Positions 1-7,897 of a stretch of DNA of 64,000 nt are shown here, piece by piece. The notes under the pieces were generated by a model. The model was not told the DNA's origin and did no database searches. It was given only the letters and a program-made list of their open reading frames with translations. Positions within the stretch are counted from its first letter, which is position 1. Each line of letters begins with the position of its first letter. This DNA is from Sphingobium quisquiliarum P25 (lineage in GTDB: Bacteria; Pseudomonadota; Alphaproteobacteria; Sphingomonadales; Sphingomonadaceae): the NCBI RefSeq assembly GCF_000445065.1, contig NZ_ATHO01000071.1, forward strand, positions 1 to 64,000, read 5' to 3'. The translations under genes were made by a program, and so were the position numbers.

Positions 1-2
1 CA

Positions 3-647
3 GCCAGCGCCGCAGACGCGGTGGCGAGCGGCGCGCCCCTGCCCCAATCCAATGCGGCGCTGGCCGGGCGCTCCTTCGTCCTGCGCATTCCCTTCGGCTG
101 CCATGGCGAAATGGCGGAAAAGGATGCGGACGTCTGGGCAGGCTGGAGCTTCACCCCCAAGAGCCGCGCGCTGCGCCTGACCGCGCGCCCCGCCGCTCTT
201 ACCGACGCGGCATGGGTGAAGCAGCTCGCGAGCGAGATGGAATTCGACGCGGTGGAGGGCTTCTGGCTGCGCCGCCCCTGGACGCGCGCCGAACAATGCG
301 GGGCGGGCGATCTCGCCTCGTCCGGCGCCATGCCCGACACCGTGCCGGACCCCGGCGCGCAGCGCCTTGCCATCGCTGAATTCTACTCTCCCGGCGGCCC
401 GCGCACGCTCCGCCGGGGCGGCCGCCCCTATACCTCCACCGTCAAGCTGGAGGAGGGAGAAAGCCCATCTCCCGCAGGCTATCAGCTTCAACTGGAAGGC
501 AGGCTTTCCGGCTTCCCCGATGGCCAGCCCGTCCACTGTTCACAGGAAACTCCGGCCACCGCCCCGCGCTGCCTCATCGCGGTACAGTTCGAACGCGTCG
601 CCTTCATGGCGCCGGGCAAGGACGAACCGATCGTCGAGTGGCGGTAG
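3..647 (+). CDS. Hypothetical protein, 5' end beyond window
   Basis: The reading frame is open from the window edge, so the gene may begin upstream. The first in-window start is a GTG at 21, giving 208 residues. I do not recognise the family. The visible part has no membrane segment. It contains paired cysteines in the C-terminal third (a VHCSQ and a PRCLIAV segment), which could form a disulfide in an exported protein. The end of the chain is charged (PIVEWR). It converges with the periplasmic helical protein at 775-1506, with a hairpin between them. Codon use fits the rest of the window, so I take it as real, but no function can be given. Confidence 0.6.
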   Translation, partial: ASAADAVASGAPLPQSNAALAGRSFVLRIPFGCHGEMAEKDADVWAGWSFTPKSRALRLTARPAALTDAAWVKQLASEMEFDAVEGFWLRRPWTRAEQCGAGDLASSGAMPDTVPDPGAQRLAIAEFYSPGGPRTLRRGGRPYTSTVKLEEGESPSPAGYQLQLEGRLSGFPDGQPVHCSQETPATAPRCLIAVQFERVAFMAPGKDEPIVEWR

Positions 648-660
648 GCCGACCCATCAA

Positions 661-698
661 CCTCACCCGTCCGGGCTGAGCCTGTCAAAGCCCTCCCC
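661..698. repeat. Sphingomonad-type intergenic GGGCT/AGCCC repeat
   Basis: The arms GGGCT (673-677) and AGCCC (689-693) flank gagcctgtcaa. This matches, from memory, the short palindromic repeat scattered between genes in sphingomonad genomes. It supports the taxonomic placement. Its function is unknown. Confidence 0.55.
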
Positions 699-724
699 GG
701 AGCGCCTACCGCAATCAGGCCGCC

Positions 725-753
725 GAAGGGCTCCTCCCAAAAAGAAGCCCTTC
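725..753. terminator. Hairpin between convergent genes
   Basis: The arms GAAGGGCT (725-732) and AGCCCTTC (746-753) are perfectly complementary across a 13-nt loop. The hairpin lies between two converging genes. There is no clear T-tract on either side, so a terminator role is inferred from position. Confidence 0.4.
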
Positions 754-774
754 AGAAACCTTAACCGGCGCGGA

Positions 775-1506
775 TCATCCCGCCGCCTGAGCCAGCACCT
801 GCGCCGAAGGTTTGTTCGCCGCATCGACAGTGCCATCCGCGATCATCGCCTTGGACAGGGACGCCGCTTCCGCCTTGATCGCGGCATCCTCGCTGGTCTG
901 GCTCGCGCCGATGAGCGCGGCGAGCAGCAGGTTGCGGTTCACCGGATTGGCCTGTTCGGCGACGGCCTTGCGCGCCAGCGGGATCGCTTCGGCATAGAGC
1001 GGCGCGGCGCCAGCCTTGTCCTGCTTGCCCAGCTTGAAATTGCCAAGCTGGATCAGCACGCCGGTCAGCACGCCCCTGCTCTGCGCGTCGGCGGGCTTGG
1101 CGGCAACCACCTTGCGCCAATGCGGCAGGCTTTCCTCATAGAGCGGGGCGATCGCGTCGATCTTCTGCAAGGCAGCGTTCGCCGCCGCCGCGGCATAGAG
1201 CGCGTTGGCGAGGAAATTCACATTCTCGATCTTGTCCGGCTGCGTCTTCACCGCGTCGCGGATGGCGGGCAGCGCGGCTTCATATTTGGCGAGCGCGGTT
1301 GCATTGTCGCCGCTCTGCTGTGCCGTCTGACCGGCGGTAAAGTCGGTCACCGCCTTGTTGAAGGCGGCGATCTGCGCCTGGCTGAGCGCCGGGGCGGCAG
1401 CATCGGCAGCGGGCGCGGAAGCAGGCGCGGCGCCGGACTGTTCCTGCGCGGCGGCGGCGGTAACGGATGCGGAAAGGAAAAGGGCTGTCAGCAGAGCACG
1501 GTGCAT
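775..1506 (-). CDS. Exported TPR-like helical repeat protein
   Basis: A 243-residue protein with a clear signal peptide (MHRALLTALFLSASVTAAAA, then Q). After an Ala/Pro-rich linker come alternating amphipathic helices of TPR type (segments such as ALAKYEAALPAIRDA and PLYEESLPHWRKVV). TPR-like folds scaffold protein contacts, and the signal peptide places it in the periplasm. The start at 1506 is chosen because GGAG precedes it at good spacing. An upstream in-frame start at 1620 would add a tail without a Shine-Dalgarno sequence and bury the signal peptide. It has no enzymatic motif and no same-strand partner. The exact family is not recognised. Confidence 0.7.
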   Translation of the reverse strand: MHRALLTALFLSASVTAAAAQEQSGAAPASAPAADAAAPALSQAQIAAFNKAVTDFTAGQTAQQSGDNATALAKYEAALPAIRDAVKTQPDKIENVNFLANALYAAAAANAALQKIDAIAPLYEESLPHWRKVVAAKPADAQSRGVLTGVLIQLGNFKLGKQDKAGAAPLYAEAIPLARKAVAEQANPVNRNLLLAALIGASQTSEDAAIKAEAASLSKAMIADGTVDAANKPSAQVLAQAAG

Positions 1507-1690
1507 CTGTTCATTTCTCCGGCTATGCGGACGCGCGCCGAATAGCAAAAGACACACGACCACAGTTGAACAAGGCATCAACGCCTCGACCCAAGTTAAG
1601 GATGCTTCATCGTCGATCAACCCATTTTCGCGATGAATTTCATCGGGTTCGCTTACCCGATCCGGCCAGAGCCGGGCACGTCACCAGCCA

Positions 1691-2470
1691 TCATTGCAGT
1701 TCCGGCAGTGGCGGGAAGGCGGCCAGGAAAGCGGCGTCGACATTCTGCGCCTGCCCGTTGATCGCCGCCGCCCCGCGCCCCAGCAGGAACAGCGCGGCTT
1801 CCGCGATATGCTGCGCCTCCAAGCCGCCGCGATAGGCCGGGTCGGGAAGCTCCGCCGGATCGACCAGCGTCTCCAGCCCCGCGCCACCCGTCATGCCCGA
1901 CAGCACCATGCCGGGGCAGATCGCATTGATGCGCAGCCCGCGCGCGGCGAAGGGACCGGCGGCCGACCGGACAAGGCCGACCAGCCCATGTTTGGAAATG
2001 GAATAGGCGGCGGCTTCCGAAAAACCCACCACCGCCGCCAGCGAAGCGGTGACGACGCAACTACCCCGCGGCCGCAGCCGGGCAAGCGCCTGCTGCACGC
2101 CCATGAAGGTGCCCCGCAAATTGACGCCGACCAGCCTGTCGAACAGGTCCAGCCCAACCTCTTCAAAGGGGATATAGGGTTGAAGGATACCTGCGTTCAG
2201 GAAAGCGTGGTCCACCCCGCCAAAGCGGTCGGCCGCCGCGTCGAACATGGCGCGATTATCGTCTTCGCTGGAAATGTCGGCGCGCACCGCGATCGCCTCG
2301 CCGCCCGCCTGCTCGATCAGTTCGACGGTCCGCCGCGCCTGGTCGATCGCGATGTCGGCGACGACAAGCTGCGCGCCTTCCGCCGCCAGCAGCCTGCTTG
2401 CCGCCCGGCCGATGCCCGACCCGCCGCCGGTGACGATCGCCACTTTTCCCGCGAAAGCCTTGCCGCCCAT
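1691..2470 (-). CDS. SDR-family NAD(P)-dependent oxidoreductase
   Basis: A classical short-chain dehydrogenase of 259 residues, the usual family length. The cofactor motif TGGGSGIG is at residues 14-21, NAG at 92-94 and the catalytic set Ser143, Tyr156, Lys160 (YSISK). The ADI segment after the second strand is compatible with NAD(H). The start at 2470 follows an AGGAAGAGG ribosome site; two upstream in-frame starts (2488, 2530) lack one. The substrate is probably a secondary alcohol or ketone and cannot be named. It stands alone, followed upstream by an inverted-repeat region and then the XRE regulator. Confidence 0.85.
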   Translation of the reverse strand: MGGKAFAGKVAIVTGGGSGIGRAASRLLAAEGAQLVVADIAIDQARRTVELIEQAGGEAIAVRADISSEDDNRAMFDAAADRFGGVDHAFLNAGILQPYIPFEEVGLDLFDRLVGVNLRGTFMGVQQALARLRPRGSCVVTASLAAVVGFSEAAAYSISKHGLVGLVRSAAGPFAARGLRINAICPGMVLSGMTGGAGLETLVDPAELPDPAYRGGLEAQHIAEAALFLLGRGAAAINGQAQNVDAAFLAAFPPLPELQ

Positions 2471-2595
2471 CTGCCTCTTCCTTTCCATCTTTGGGCAAGA
2501 GGCTAATGCATGAAGGCCGCGCCCTGCCATCCTCCAATTGGATTAGATAGCCCTCAGGAGGAGCAGCACGCCGCTATGGGCAAGCTCATCTTTAA

Positions 2596-2714
2596 TTCGC
2601 GCAGAGGCGCAGAGAACGCAGAGTTGGAAGGATGAGGACCAAAGGTCCTCTTTAAAAATCCTCCGCGCCTCCGCGTGAACCAAAAACTCTGCGCCATCTG
2701 CGCCTCTGCGCGAA
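2596..2714. repeat. Long imperfect inverted repeat with inner hairpin
   Basis: Two 30-base arms (2596-2625 and 2685-2714) are complementary except for about three positions and are built on cgcagaggcgcagag units. Between them, gaggacc (2634-2640) and ggtcctc (2644-2650) form a perfect 7-bp stem with an AAA loop. A second ccgcgcctccgcg unit sits at 2662-2676. The stretch between the SDR and XRE genes (2471-2770) holds nothing else that I can identify. It resembles a REP- or MITE-like element. No coding frame or target duplication was seen. Confidence 0.65.
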
Positions 2715-2770
2715 CCAAAACTACTCTCTCGCCCGAAATAGCCTGCTAGATCACTATAAGTGAGCGCTCT

Positions 2771-3547
2771 TCAGCCACCCCGGCCTATCCCGCCCTGCTC
2801 CTCCTGCAACCCAGTCGTGCGGAACGGGCGGATGGCGCACAGCATGGCGATCCACTGGCGCTGGAGCAGACTGTTCTCCCGGTCCCGCTCGGCCAGCGCA
2901 TGCGTATCCCGGCGGAACCGCTCCATCATCTCGGCGAGCTGCGCAATGCCCGCATTGGATAGCTTCAACAGTTCGGACGCATAGACCGCGTCCGGCGCGG
3001 CGAAGTCCATCGCCAGGAACTGCTGCTTCATATGCTTTTCGAACAGGCCGCGCATCGGCAGCTTGCGGAAGATGAGCGCGCGATCGACCAGCGGACGCAC
3101 CTTGTCGTCGCGGATGCGGTCGATCAGCGCCAGCCGCTCCAGCTTGGCGAGCGCGACATCCAGCGCCGCTGGCGCGATGTCGAAATCCTGCGCCAGTTCG
3201 CGCGGGCTCGCCCCCGCCATCAGCGCCATGAACAGCAGCGACAGGAACACATCGGCGGACAGCGCCCGTTCCTGCGCCAATGTCAGTTCGCGCGCGAGGC
3301 CCGACCGCGCCTGCTCCGCCTCATGCGCCAGTTCCATGATGGTCGTGCCGCACAGCCCCGCCAGCCGCTCCAGCCGGTCGATCGACAGCGACCTGCCCGC
3401 CAGCCAGCGCTTGACCGTGGCCTCCCCGACTCCCAGTTCGCGGGCCAGCCGCACCGCCGTCCATCCTTCGCTGCGCAGGTGCCGGCGAAGGACGCTCAAC
3501 ATGGCGGCGCTTGTGGAATCGGATCGCATGATGATCCGATGATGCAC
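2771..3547 (-). CDS. XRE-type helix-turn-helix regulator
   Basis: The N-terminus carries a Cro/C1-like HTH (segment ARELGVGEATVKRWLAGR). A roughly 190-residue C-terminal part has a winged-helix-like segment (SPRELAQDFDIAPAALDVAL) and an end rich in Arg, Glu and Gln. No ligand domain is recognised. Three starts compete. GTG 3547 has AGGGA upstream and is used here. ATG 3529 has no ribosome site but sits inside a palindrome. TTG 3568 is furthest out. It is divergent from the amidohydrolase and Coq4-like genes and is the obvious candidate to regulate them. Confidence 0.75.
   Translation of the reverse strand: MHHRIIMRSDSTSAAMLSVLRRHLRSEGWTAVRLARELGVGEATVKRWLAGRSLSIDRLERLAGLCGTTIMELAHEAEQARSGLARELTLAQERALSADVFLSLLFMALMAGASPRELAQDFDIAPAALDVALAKLERLALIDRIRDDKVRPLVDRALIFRKLPMRGLFEKHMKQQFLAMDFAAPDAVYASELLKLSNAGIAQLAEMMERFRRDTHALAERDRENSLLQRQWIAMLCAIRPFRTTGLQEEQGGIGRGG
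3518..3540. promoter_or_regulatory. Palindromic operator at XRE gene start
   Basis: ATCGGATC (3518-3525) and GATCCGAT (3533-3540) are perfect 8-bp arms with a 7-nt spacer. The site overlaps the first codons of the XRE gene and faces the divergent amidohydrolase promoter. The position suggests autoregulation; which protein binds is inferred. Confidence 0.5.
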
Positions 3548-3672
3548 GGATATTGATCCCTTTTTCAAGTGCGCCCTTCGGCATCCACGATGGCGGGCGT
3601 AGCATGCTCCCCGCGAAAAGCCCCCCTCGACGCAAGCCCGTGCGAGGAGAGGATCGTAGGAGATGGAGAGCG

Positions 3673-5415
3673 ATGAACGATATCTTGATCAGGAACGGTA
3701 CGGTGGTCGACGGCACCGGCGCGCCTGCCTTCCAGGCCGACGTGCGCGTGCGCGGCGGCAAGATCGCGGAGGTCGGGCCCGGCCTTGAGCCGCAGGTCGA
3801 ACGGCTGTTCGACGCGGCGGGATGCTATGTGACGCCGGGCTTCATCGAAAGCCATACCCATTATGACGGCACCATGTGGTGGCAGCCTGATCTCGACCCG
3901 CTGCCCGGCTATGGCGCGACCACGATGATCCTTGGCAATTGCGGCTTTTCCGCCGCGCCGCTGCACAAATATATGCCCGCCCAGCGCGAGATGATCGGCA
4001 TCTTCTCCTTCTTCGAGGATATTCCCGAAGGGCCTTTCATGGAAAAGCTGCCCTGGGACTGGAACACATGGTCCGAATATCGCGCCTCGGTCGAGCGCAA
4101 TGTGAAGGTGCCGCTGAACTATGCCGCCTATGTCGGCCATATCGCCATCAGGCTGGCGGCGATGGGGATCGAGGCGTGGGATCGCGAAGCGACGCCGGAA
4201 GAAATTGCGCGCATGTGCGAGCTTCTGGATGACGCGCTGGCAGCGGGTGCGCTCGGCATGTCGGACAATATGCACGACCATGACGGGCAGGATCGGCCCG
4301 TTCCGACCCTGATGGCGAACGACGCGGAATTTTCCGCCCTGTTCGATGTGATGGAGCGCTATCCCAACTGCTGCTATCAGGTGATCGTCGACACCTTCAT
4401 GCGCATGACGGGTCCCGCCAATCTGGAACGGCTGTCGAAACTTCTGTCGGGCCGCAAGATCCGCGTCCAGATCGCGGGCGCGGTGCCGACGCTTGAATTC
4501 CAGAAGGGCATCCTGCCCGCCATGCAGGACAGCCTGCGCAAGATGCGGGAGGCCGATGTCGATGTCTGGCCGGGCTTTGCCCATGTGTCGCCGACCTCGA
4601 CGCTCAGCCTCGTCAAGTCGCTGATCTTCGCCCAGTCCAACGATTATGTCTGGCATGAGGTGGTGCTGGCCGACGATCATGCGGAAAAAGCGCGGCTGCT
4701 GGCCGATCCCGACTGGCGCGCTCGTGCACGCGAAAGCTGGGACAACAGCGCCTGGCCGCATTCACCGCTCAAGAACCCGCAGGACCTCTATCTGCTGGAC
4801 AGCGAAAACGGTACGGGGCCGCTCAACATCACCTTGAAGGAATATGCGGAGTCTCTGGGGCTTCACCGCTCGGACGCGATGGCGGACTGGATCTTGAAGA
4901 ACGGCACCCGCTCCACCGTCCACATGGCGCCCTTCCCCAAGGATGAGGAACTGACGATCGAGCTGATGCGCGATCCCAAAACGGTCGGCAACATCTCCGA
5001 CGCTGGCGCGCATCTCCAGATGCTCTGCGGCGGCGGTGAGAACGCGCTGCTGCTCACCCAATATGTGCGCGAGGAAAAGAAGCTCAGCATCGAGGAAGCG
5101 GTGCATGTGATGACGGGCAAGCTCGCCGCCCACTTCAACCTTGCCGACCGGGGCGTGATCGCGCCCGGCAAGCAGGCGGACATCGCCGTCTTCAATCTGG
5201 ACGAGGTGCAGCGGCAAGCGATGGAAAAGGCGTTCGACGTTCCAGACGGGCGCGGCGGCACCACATGGCGCTTCACCCGCAAGCCGATGCCGACACGGCT
5301 GACGCTGGTGAACGGCGTGCCGACCTTCGAAAACGGCGCCTACACGGGCGCGAAGCCGGGCGAATTCCTCTCCCCGGTGATTGGATCGCCCAACCTCGCC
5401 ATCGCCGCTGAATGA
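3673..5415 (+). CDS. D-aminoacylase-like amidohydrolase
   Basis: A 580-residue amidohydrolase-superfamily enzyme with the N-acyl-D-amino-acid deacylase layout. The metal-binding ESHTHYDG places His61 and His63 on strand 1. A NCGFSAAP segment carries the cysteine typical of D-aminoacylases. Later come VGHIAIR, an ISDAGAH segment with the catalytic aspartate, and the C-terminal ADIAVF of the small beta domain. Family members hydrolyse N-acyl amides or cyclic ureides in the cytosol. The start at 3673 has GGAGATGGAGAG just upstream. Its stop overlaps the first possible start of the Coq4-like gene, so the two are probably one transcript. Substrate unknown; sure of family, not of reaction. Confidence 0.85.
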   Translation: MNDILIRNGTVVDGTGAPAFQADVRVRGGKIAEVGPGLEPQVERLFDAAGCYVTPGFIESHTHYDGTMWWQPDLDPLPGYGATTMILGNCGFSAAPLHKYMPAQREMIGIFSFFEDIPEGPFMEKLPWDWNTWSEYRASVERNVKVPLNYAAYVGHIAIRLAAMGIEAWDREATPEEIARMCELLDDALAAGALGMSDNMHDHDGQDRPVPTLMANDAEFSALFDVMERYPNCCYQVIVDTFMRMTGPANLERLSKLLSGRKIRVQIAGAVPTLEFQKGILPAMQDSLRKMREADVDVWPGFAHVSPTSTLSLVKSLIFAQSNDYVWHEVVLADDHAEKARLLADPDWRARARESWDNSAWPHSPLKNPQDLYLLDSENGTGPLNITLKEYAESLGLHRSDAMADWILKNGTRSTVHMAPFPKDEELTIELMRDPKTVGNISDAGAHLQMLCGGGENALLLTQYVREEKKLSIEEAVHVMTGKLAAHFNLADRGVIAPGKQADIAVFNLDEVQRQAMEKAFDVPDGRGGTTWRFTRKPMPTRLTLVNGVPTFENGAYTGAKPGEFLSPVIGSPNLAIAAE

Positions 5416-5468
5416 AGGACAGGGCGCGCCCTTTGGAGCGGCGCGCCTGCACAGGAAGGATGCAAGAC

Positions 5469-6347
5469 ATGATCGAAGCCAAGATCGGCGATGCCGACCG
5501 CGAATATTTCAACGGCCGCATCAAAACGATAACGACGGACAGCAGCGTGCTGGTCAGTTCGTCCCGCTACCTCAACCACGCGCCATTACGCGCGCTGATC
5601 GCGCAGGAAATGTTGCGGCGGAACGGGCCGGACATGCCCAACACCGCCTATATTCCCGAAGTCGCGGCGATACTGCACGAACTGGAGGACATGCCCCGGA
5701 TCATCGAACTGTTCGAAATGGAAAAGGCGCGGCTTCCGCAATTCGCCAAATGGCTTTCGGAACGCCGCCTGGCAGACTTCACCATCGCTGAACTCGCCCA
5801 TTGCGAAGCGGGAACATTGGGCGCAGCCATCCATGACTTCATGGTGAATTCAGGCTATCAGCTAGACCTGTTCTTTCAGGAAGTACAGGTCGTCAACGAT
5901 TTTACCTTCTACCTGCGCCAGACCGCGCTCACCCATGACATTGAACATATGGTGACGGGCTTTGGCCCCAATCATGGCGGCGAAGTCGCGCTGCTCACCG
6001 CGAACATGCATGCCAAAGCGCGCTATTTCCACCCGGAACTGTCCGCCTTCTTTTCGCGCATTGCGACCTACCTCAAGGCGAAGACGATCATGAAGGACGG
6101 GCTGCACTATCCCGAAGCCATGGTCCTCAACCTGGAGGCGGAATATCGTGGGGCGCAGCAGGGGCGGAACTGGAAATATCCTCTCATGCTGGTGGACTGG
6201 CGCGCCTATACCGACTGGCAGATCAGCGACATTCGCAGGGAATTGAACATCACGCCCGTCGAAGAAGGGCTGTGGCTCGACAGCAACCGCCTCTGCAATG
6301 AAGACGATCCGAACTATGGCGTGCCGATGCTGAACGCCGCCGAATAA
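5469..6347 (+). CDS. Coq4-family protein
   Basis: A 292-residue protein with the diagnostic Coq4 metal motif HDxxHx11E: His156, Asp157, His160 and Glu172. Coq4 in eukaryotes organises ubiquinone synthesis and has been linked to ring C1 decarboxylation and hydroxylation. Alphaproteobacteria carry several paralogues whose roles are mostly unknown, and this copy lies in a catabolic setting beside an amidohydrolase, not with other ubi genes. The start at 5469 follows AGGAAGGA at 8 nt; ATGs at 5412 and 5460 are alternatives. A paralogue with a role in handling lipophilic or quinone-like substrates is an inference. Confidence 0.8.
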   Translation: MIEAKIGDADREYFNGRIKTITTDSSVLVSSSRYLNHAPLRALIAQEMLRRNGPDMPNTAYIPEVAAILHELEDMPRIIELFEMEKARLPQFAKWLSERRLADFTIAELAHCEAGTLGAAIHDFMVNSGYQLDLFFQEVQVVNDFTFYLRQTALTHDIEHMVTGFGPNHGGEVALLTANMHAKARYFHPELSAFFSRIATYLKAKTIMKDGLHYPEAMVLNLEAEYRGAQQGRNWKYPLMLVDWRAYTDWQISDIRRELNITPVEEGLWLDSNRLCNEDDPNYGVPMLNAAE

Positions 6348-6458
6348 CCAGGCGGCGGCCTGCCCCTCCCCCCGGGCCGCCTGCCTGTCCCGCCGCCGGA
6401 TGACAGCCCAGCGGCGGGACAATCCTGTATCCGGGCCCGTTCACCGGCCCGCCATTTC

Positions 6459-7760
6459 CTACAGGGGCGGCCGGAAGATTCCGAACAGGAACTGTTCTGC
6501 CGCTTCGCTGGCCAGGGCAAGCTGTTCCTCGGCGCCTTCTGGGGCGATGAAGAGGAAGCGGCTGCCGAAGGTCGCGAGCACGAAGATGTGCCAGGCGGCA
6601 AGGTCCGGCGCCACGCCAATCGCAAGATCACCTGTGCGGATAAGCGACAGGACAATAGGCAGGATTTTATCGATCACCTGCTGAACGAGATATTCGCAGA
6701 CCGTACTGGTCATGACATCATGCTCACCCGCTCCGGCGATGAGAATCCGGCTGAGCGCAAGACAATCTTCGGAACAGAAGCGCTTCTGCATGTCGAGCAT
6801 CACGCCAGTGAGTATCTCGTGGGCGGTGAATGCACCCTTTTCAAGTTCGACGGGTGCCGCCAATATCATGTCGATCCGGCGCCGGGCAGTGAAAAGGAAC
6901 AGTCCTGCCTTTGAACCGAACCGCCGGTAAATCGTGTTCTTGGGCAATCCCGCACGGTCCGATATTCCATCCATGCTGGCGGCATCATAGCCCGCCTGCC
7001 TGAACACGGACCAGGCCTGGTCAAGAACGGCGTTCCAGCTTTCCTGAGACTTGCGGGTAGGTGGCAGATCAGGAAAAACGGGCTGCGGCGCGATCCAGCC
7101 ATGCTTTCCCCCTTCCTTTATGCCCGCGCGCGATGATCCGTCCTCACGGGCCGCATATCCGTAGAGGAATATATGCGCGGCATAGCGGCCAAAGGCGCGT
7201 TGATCATCCGCCCCCGGCATCGGCAGGCCTGCAAGATGCCGAAGACCATCCGTCACGATGGCGCCAAATCTATATGCGCAAAGCGAAGCGTCGTCGAAGC
7301 GCGCACCGTCAGCTTCGGCCGTCTTCATGAGCAATCGCGCGAGACTGTCGCCTTGGCTCGCGCGGCGCAAATAGACCTGACGGGCAACGTCGGACGAAAA
7401 GCGATTGGCGACGATGGCCGCGCGAAGGATGCCGATTCCCGGCTGCATGACTTGCCCGCGGCGCATGAGCGGCCCCAAAGCGGCAAGTTGATCGAACAGC
7501 GGTCCGTCCGGGATCGGAAGAAAGCGCCCGGACAACACGATCAACCGCCGCGCGACCGCCAGGAAAACATCGTCCCTGTTTTGGAAATGCAGGTAAAAAT
7601 CGCTTTTGCTGATATGCGCCCGGCTGACGATCATGTCGATGGTCGTCCCATCGAACCCTTCCTTTAGAAACAGGCTTTCTGCTTCTTCGAGTATGCGGTC
7701 GCGCTGATCTGCTTCCCCCTGCCGTTCTGCCGCGCTCCTCACCATGCCATTTTTCATCAT
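6459..7760 (-). CDS. Tandem TetR/AcrR regulator (two TetR units in one chain)
   Basis: A 433-residue protein, twice normal TetR length. Unit 1 has an HTH at about residues 20-65 (RDRILEEAESLF, then SKSDFYLHFQNRDDVF), followed by a ligand-type helical domain. A short Pro/Lys linker near 210-235 leads to unit 2, with a second HTH at about 245-290 (AGLPKNTIYRRFGSKAGLF) and another C-terminal domain. The frame has no internal stop and no sign of a sequencing join. The start at 7760 is preceded by AAGGACAGG; ATG 7757 is equally possible. It is divergent from the receptor at 7898 and is likely to control that operon. Two different HTHs could read two half-sites from one chain. Confidence 0.85.
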   Translation of the reverse strand: MMKNGMVRSAAERQGEADQRDRILEEAESLFLKEGFDGTTIDMIVSRAHISKSDFYLHFQNRDDVFLAVARRLIVLSGRFLPIPDGPLFDQLAALGPLMRRGQVMQPGIGILRAAIVANRFSSDVARQVYLRRASQGDSLARLLMKTAEADGARFDDASLCAYRFGAIVTDGLRHLAGLPMPGADDQRAFGRYAAHIFLYGYAAREDGSSRAGIKEGGKHGWIAPQPVFPDLPPTRKSQESWNAVLDQAWSVFRQAGYDAASMDGISDRAGLPKNTIYRRFGSKAGLFLFTARRRIDMILAAPVELEKGAFTAHEILTGVMLDMQKRFCSEDCLALSRILIAGAGEHDVMTSTVCEYLVQQVIDKILPIVLSLIRTGDLAIGVAPDLAAWHIFVLATFGSRFLFIAPEGAEEQLALASEAAEQFLFGIFRPPL

Positions 7761-7821
7761 CCTGTCCTTATCGGAAAAGCGGGCTTGCTCAAGCGGAAAA
7801 CAGCCTGTAGCAGGACGCGAT

Positions 7822-7849
7822 AGTACGCGACCGTTACGTATAAGTACGC
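7822..7849. promoter_or_regulatory. AGTACGC direct repeat, 21-bp spacing
   Basis: AGTACGC occurs at 7822-7828 and again at 7843-7849, exactly 21 bp apart (two helical turns), in the divergent promoter between the tandem TetR gene and the receptor. TACGTA lies between the copies. Candidate binding site for the two-HTH regulator. Confidence 0.4.
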
Positions 7850-7852
7850 CCA

Positions 7853-7864
7853 CTCTTCGAAGAG
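7853..7864. promoter_or_regulatory. Perfect 12-bp palindrome CTCTTCGAAGAG
   Basis: A perfect palindrome 33 bp before the receptor start codon, close to where transcription or the 5' leader would begin. It could be a TetR-type operator or a leader hairpin. Confidence 0.4.
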
Positions 7865-7897
7865 AGGTGACGTAGGGTCGAAAGGGGAGAAGCAAAT

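Noticed and set aside
367-1545. 392-codon plus-strand frame across the gap between the first two genes
   Set aside because: It overlaps both genes and two hairpins and lacks any domain; the minus-strand protein has a signal peptide and ribosome site.
3565-4761. 398-codon minus-strand frame opposite the amidohydrolase
   Set aside because: Antisense to the conserved metal-binding part of a real enzyme; no recognisable domain.
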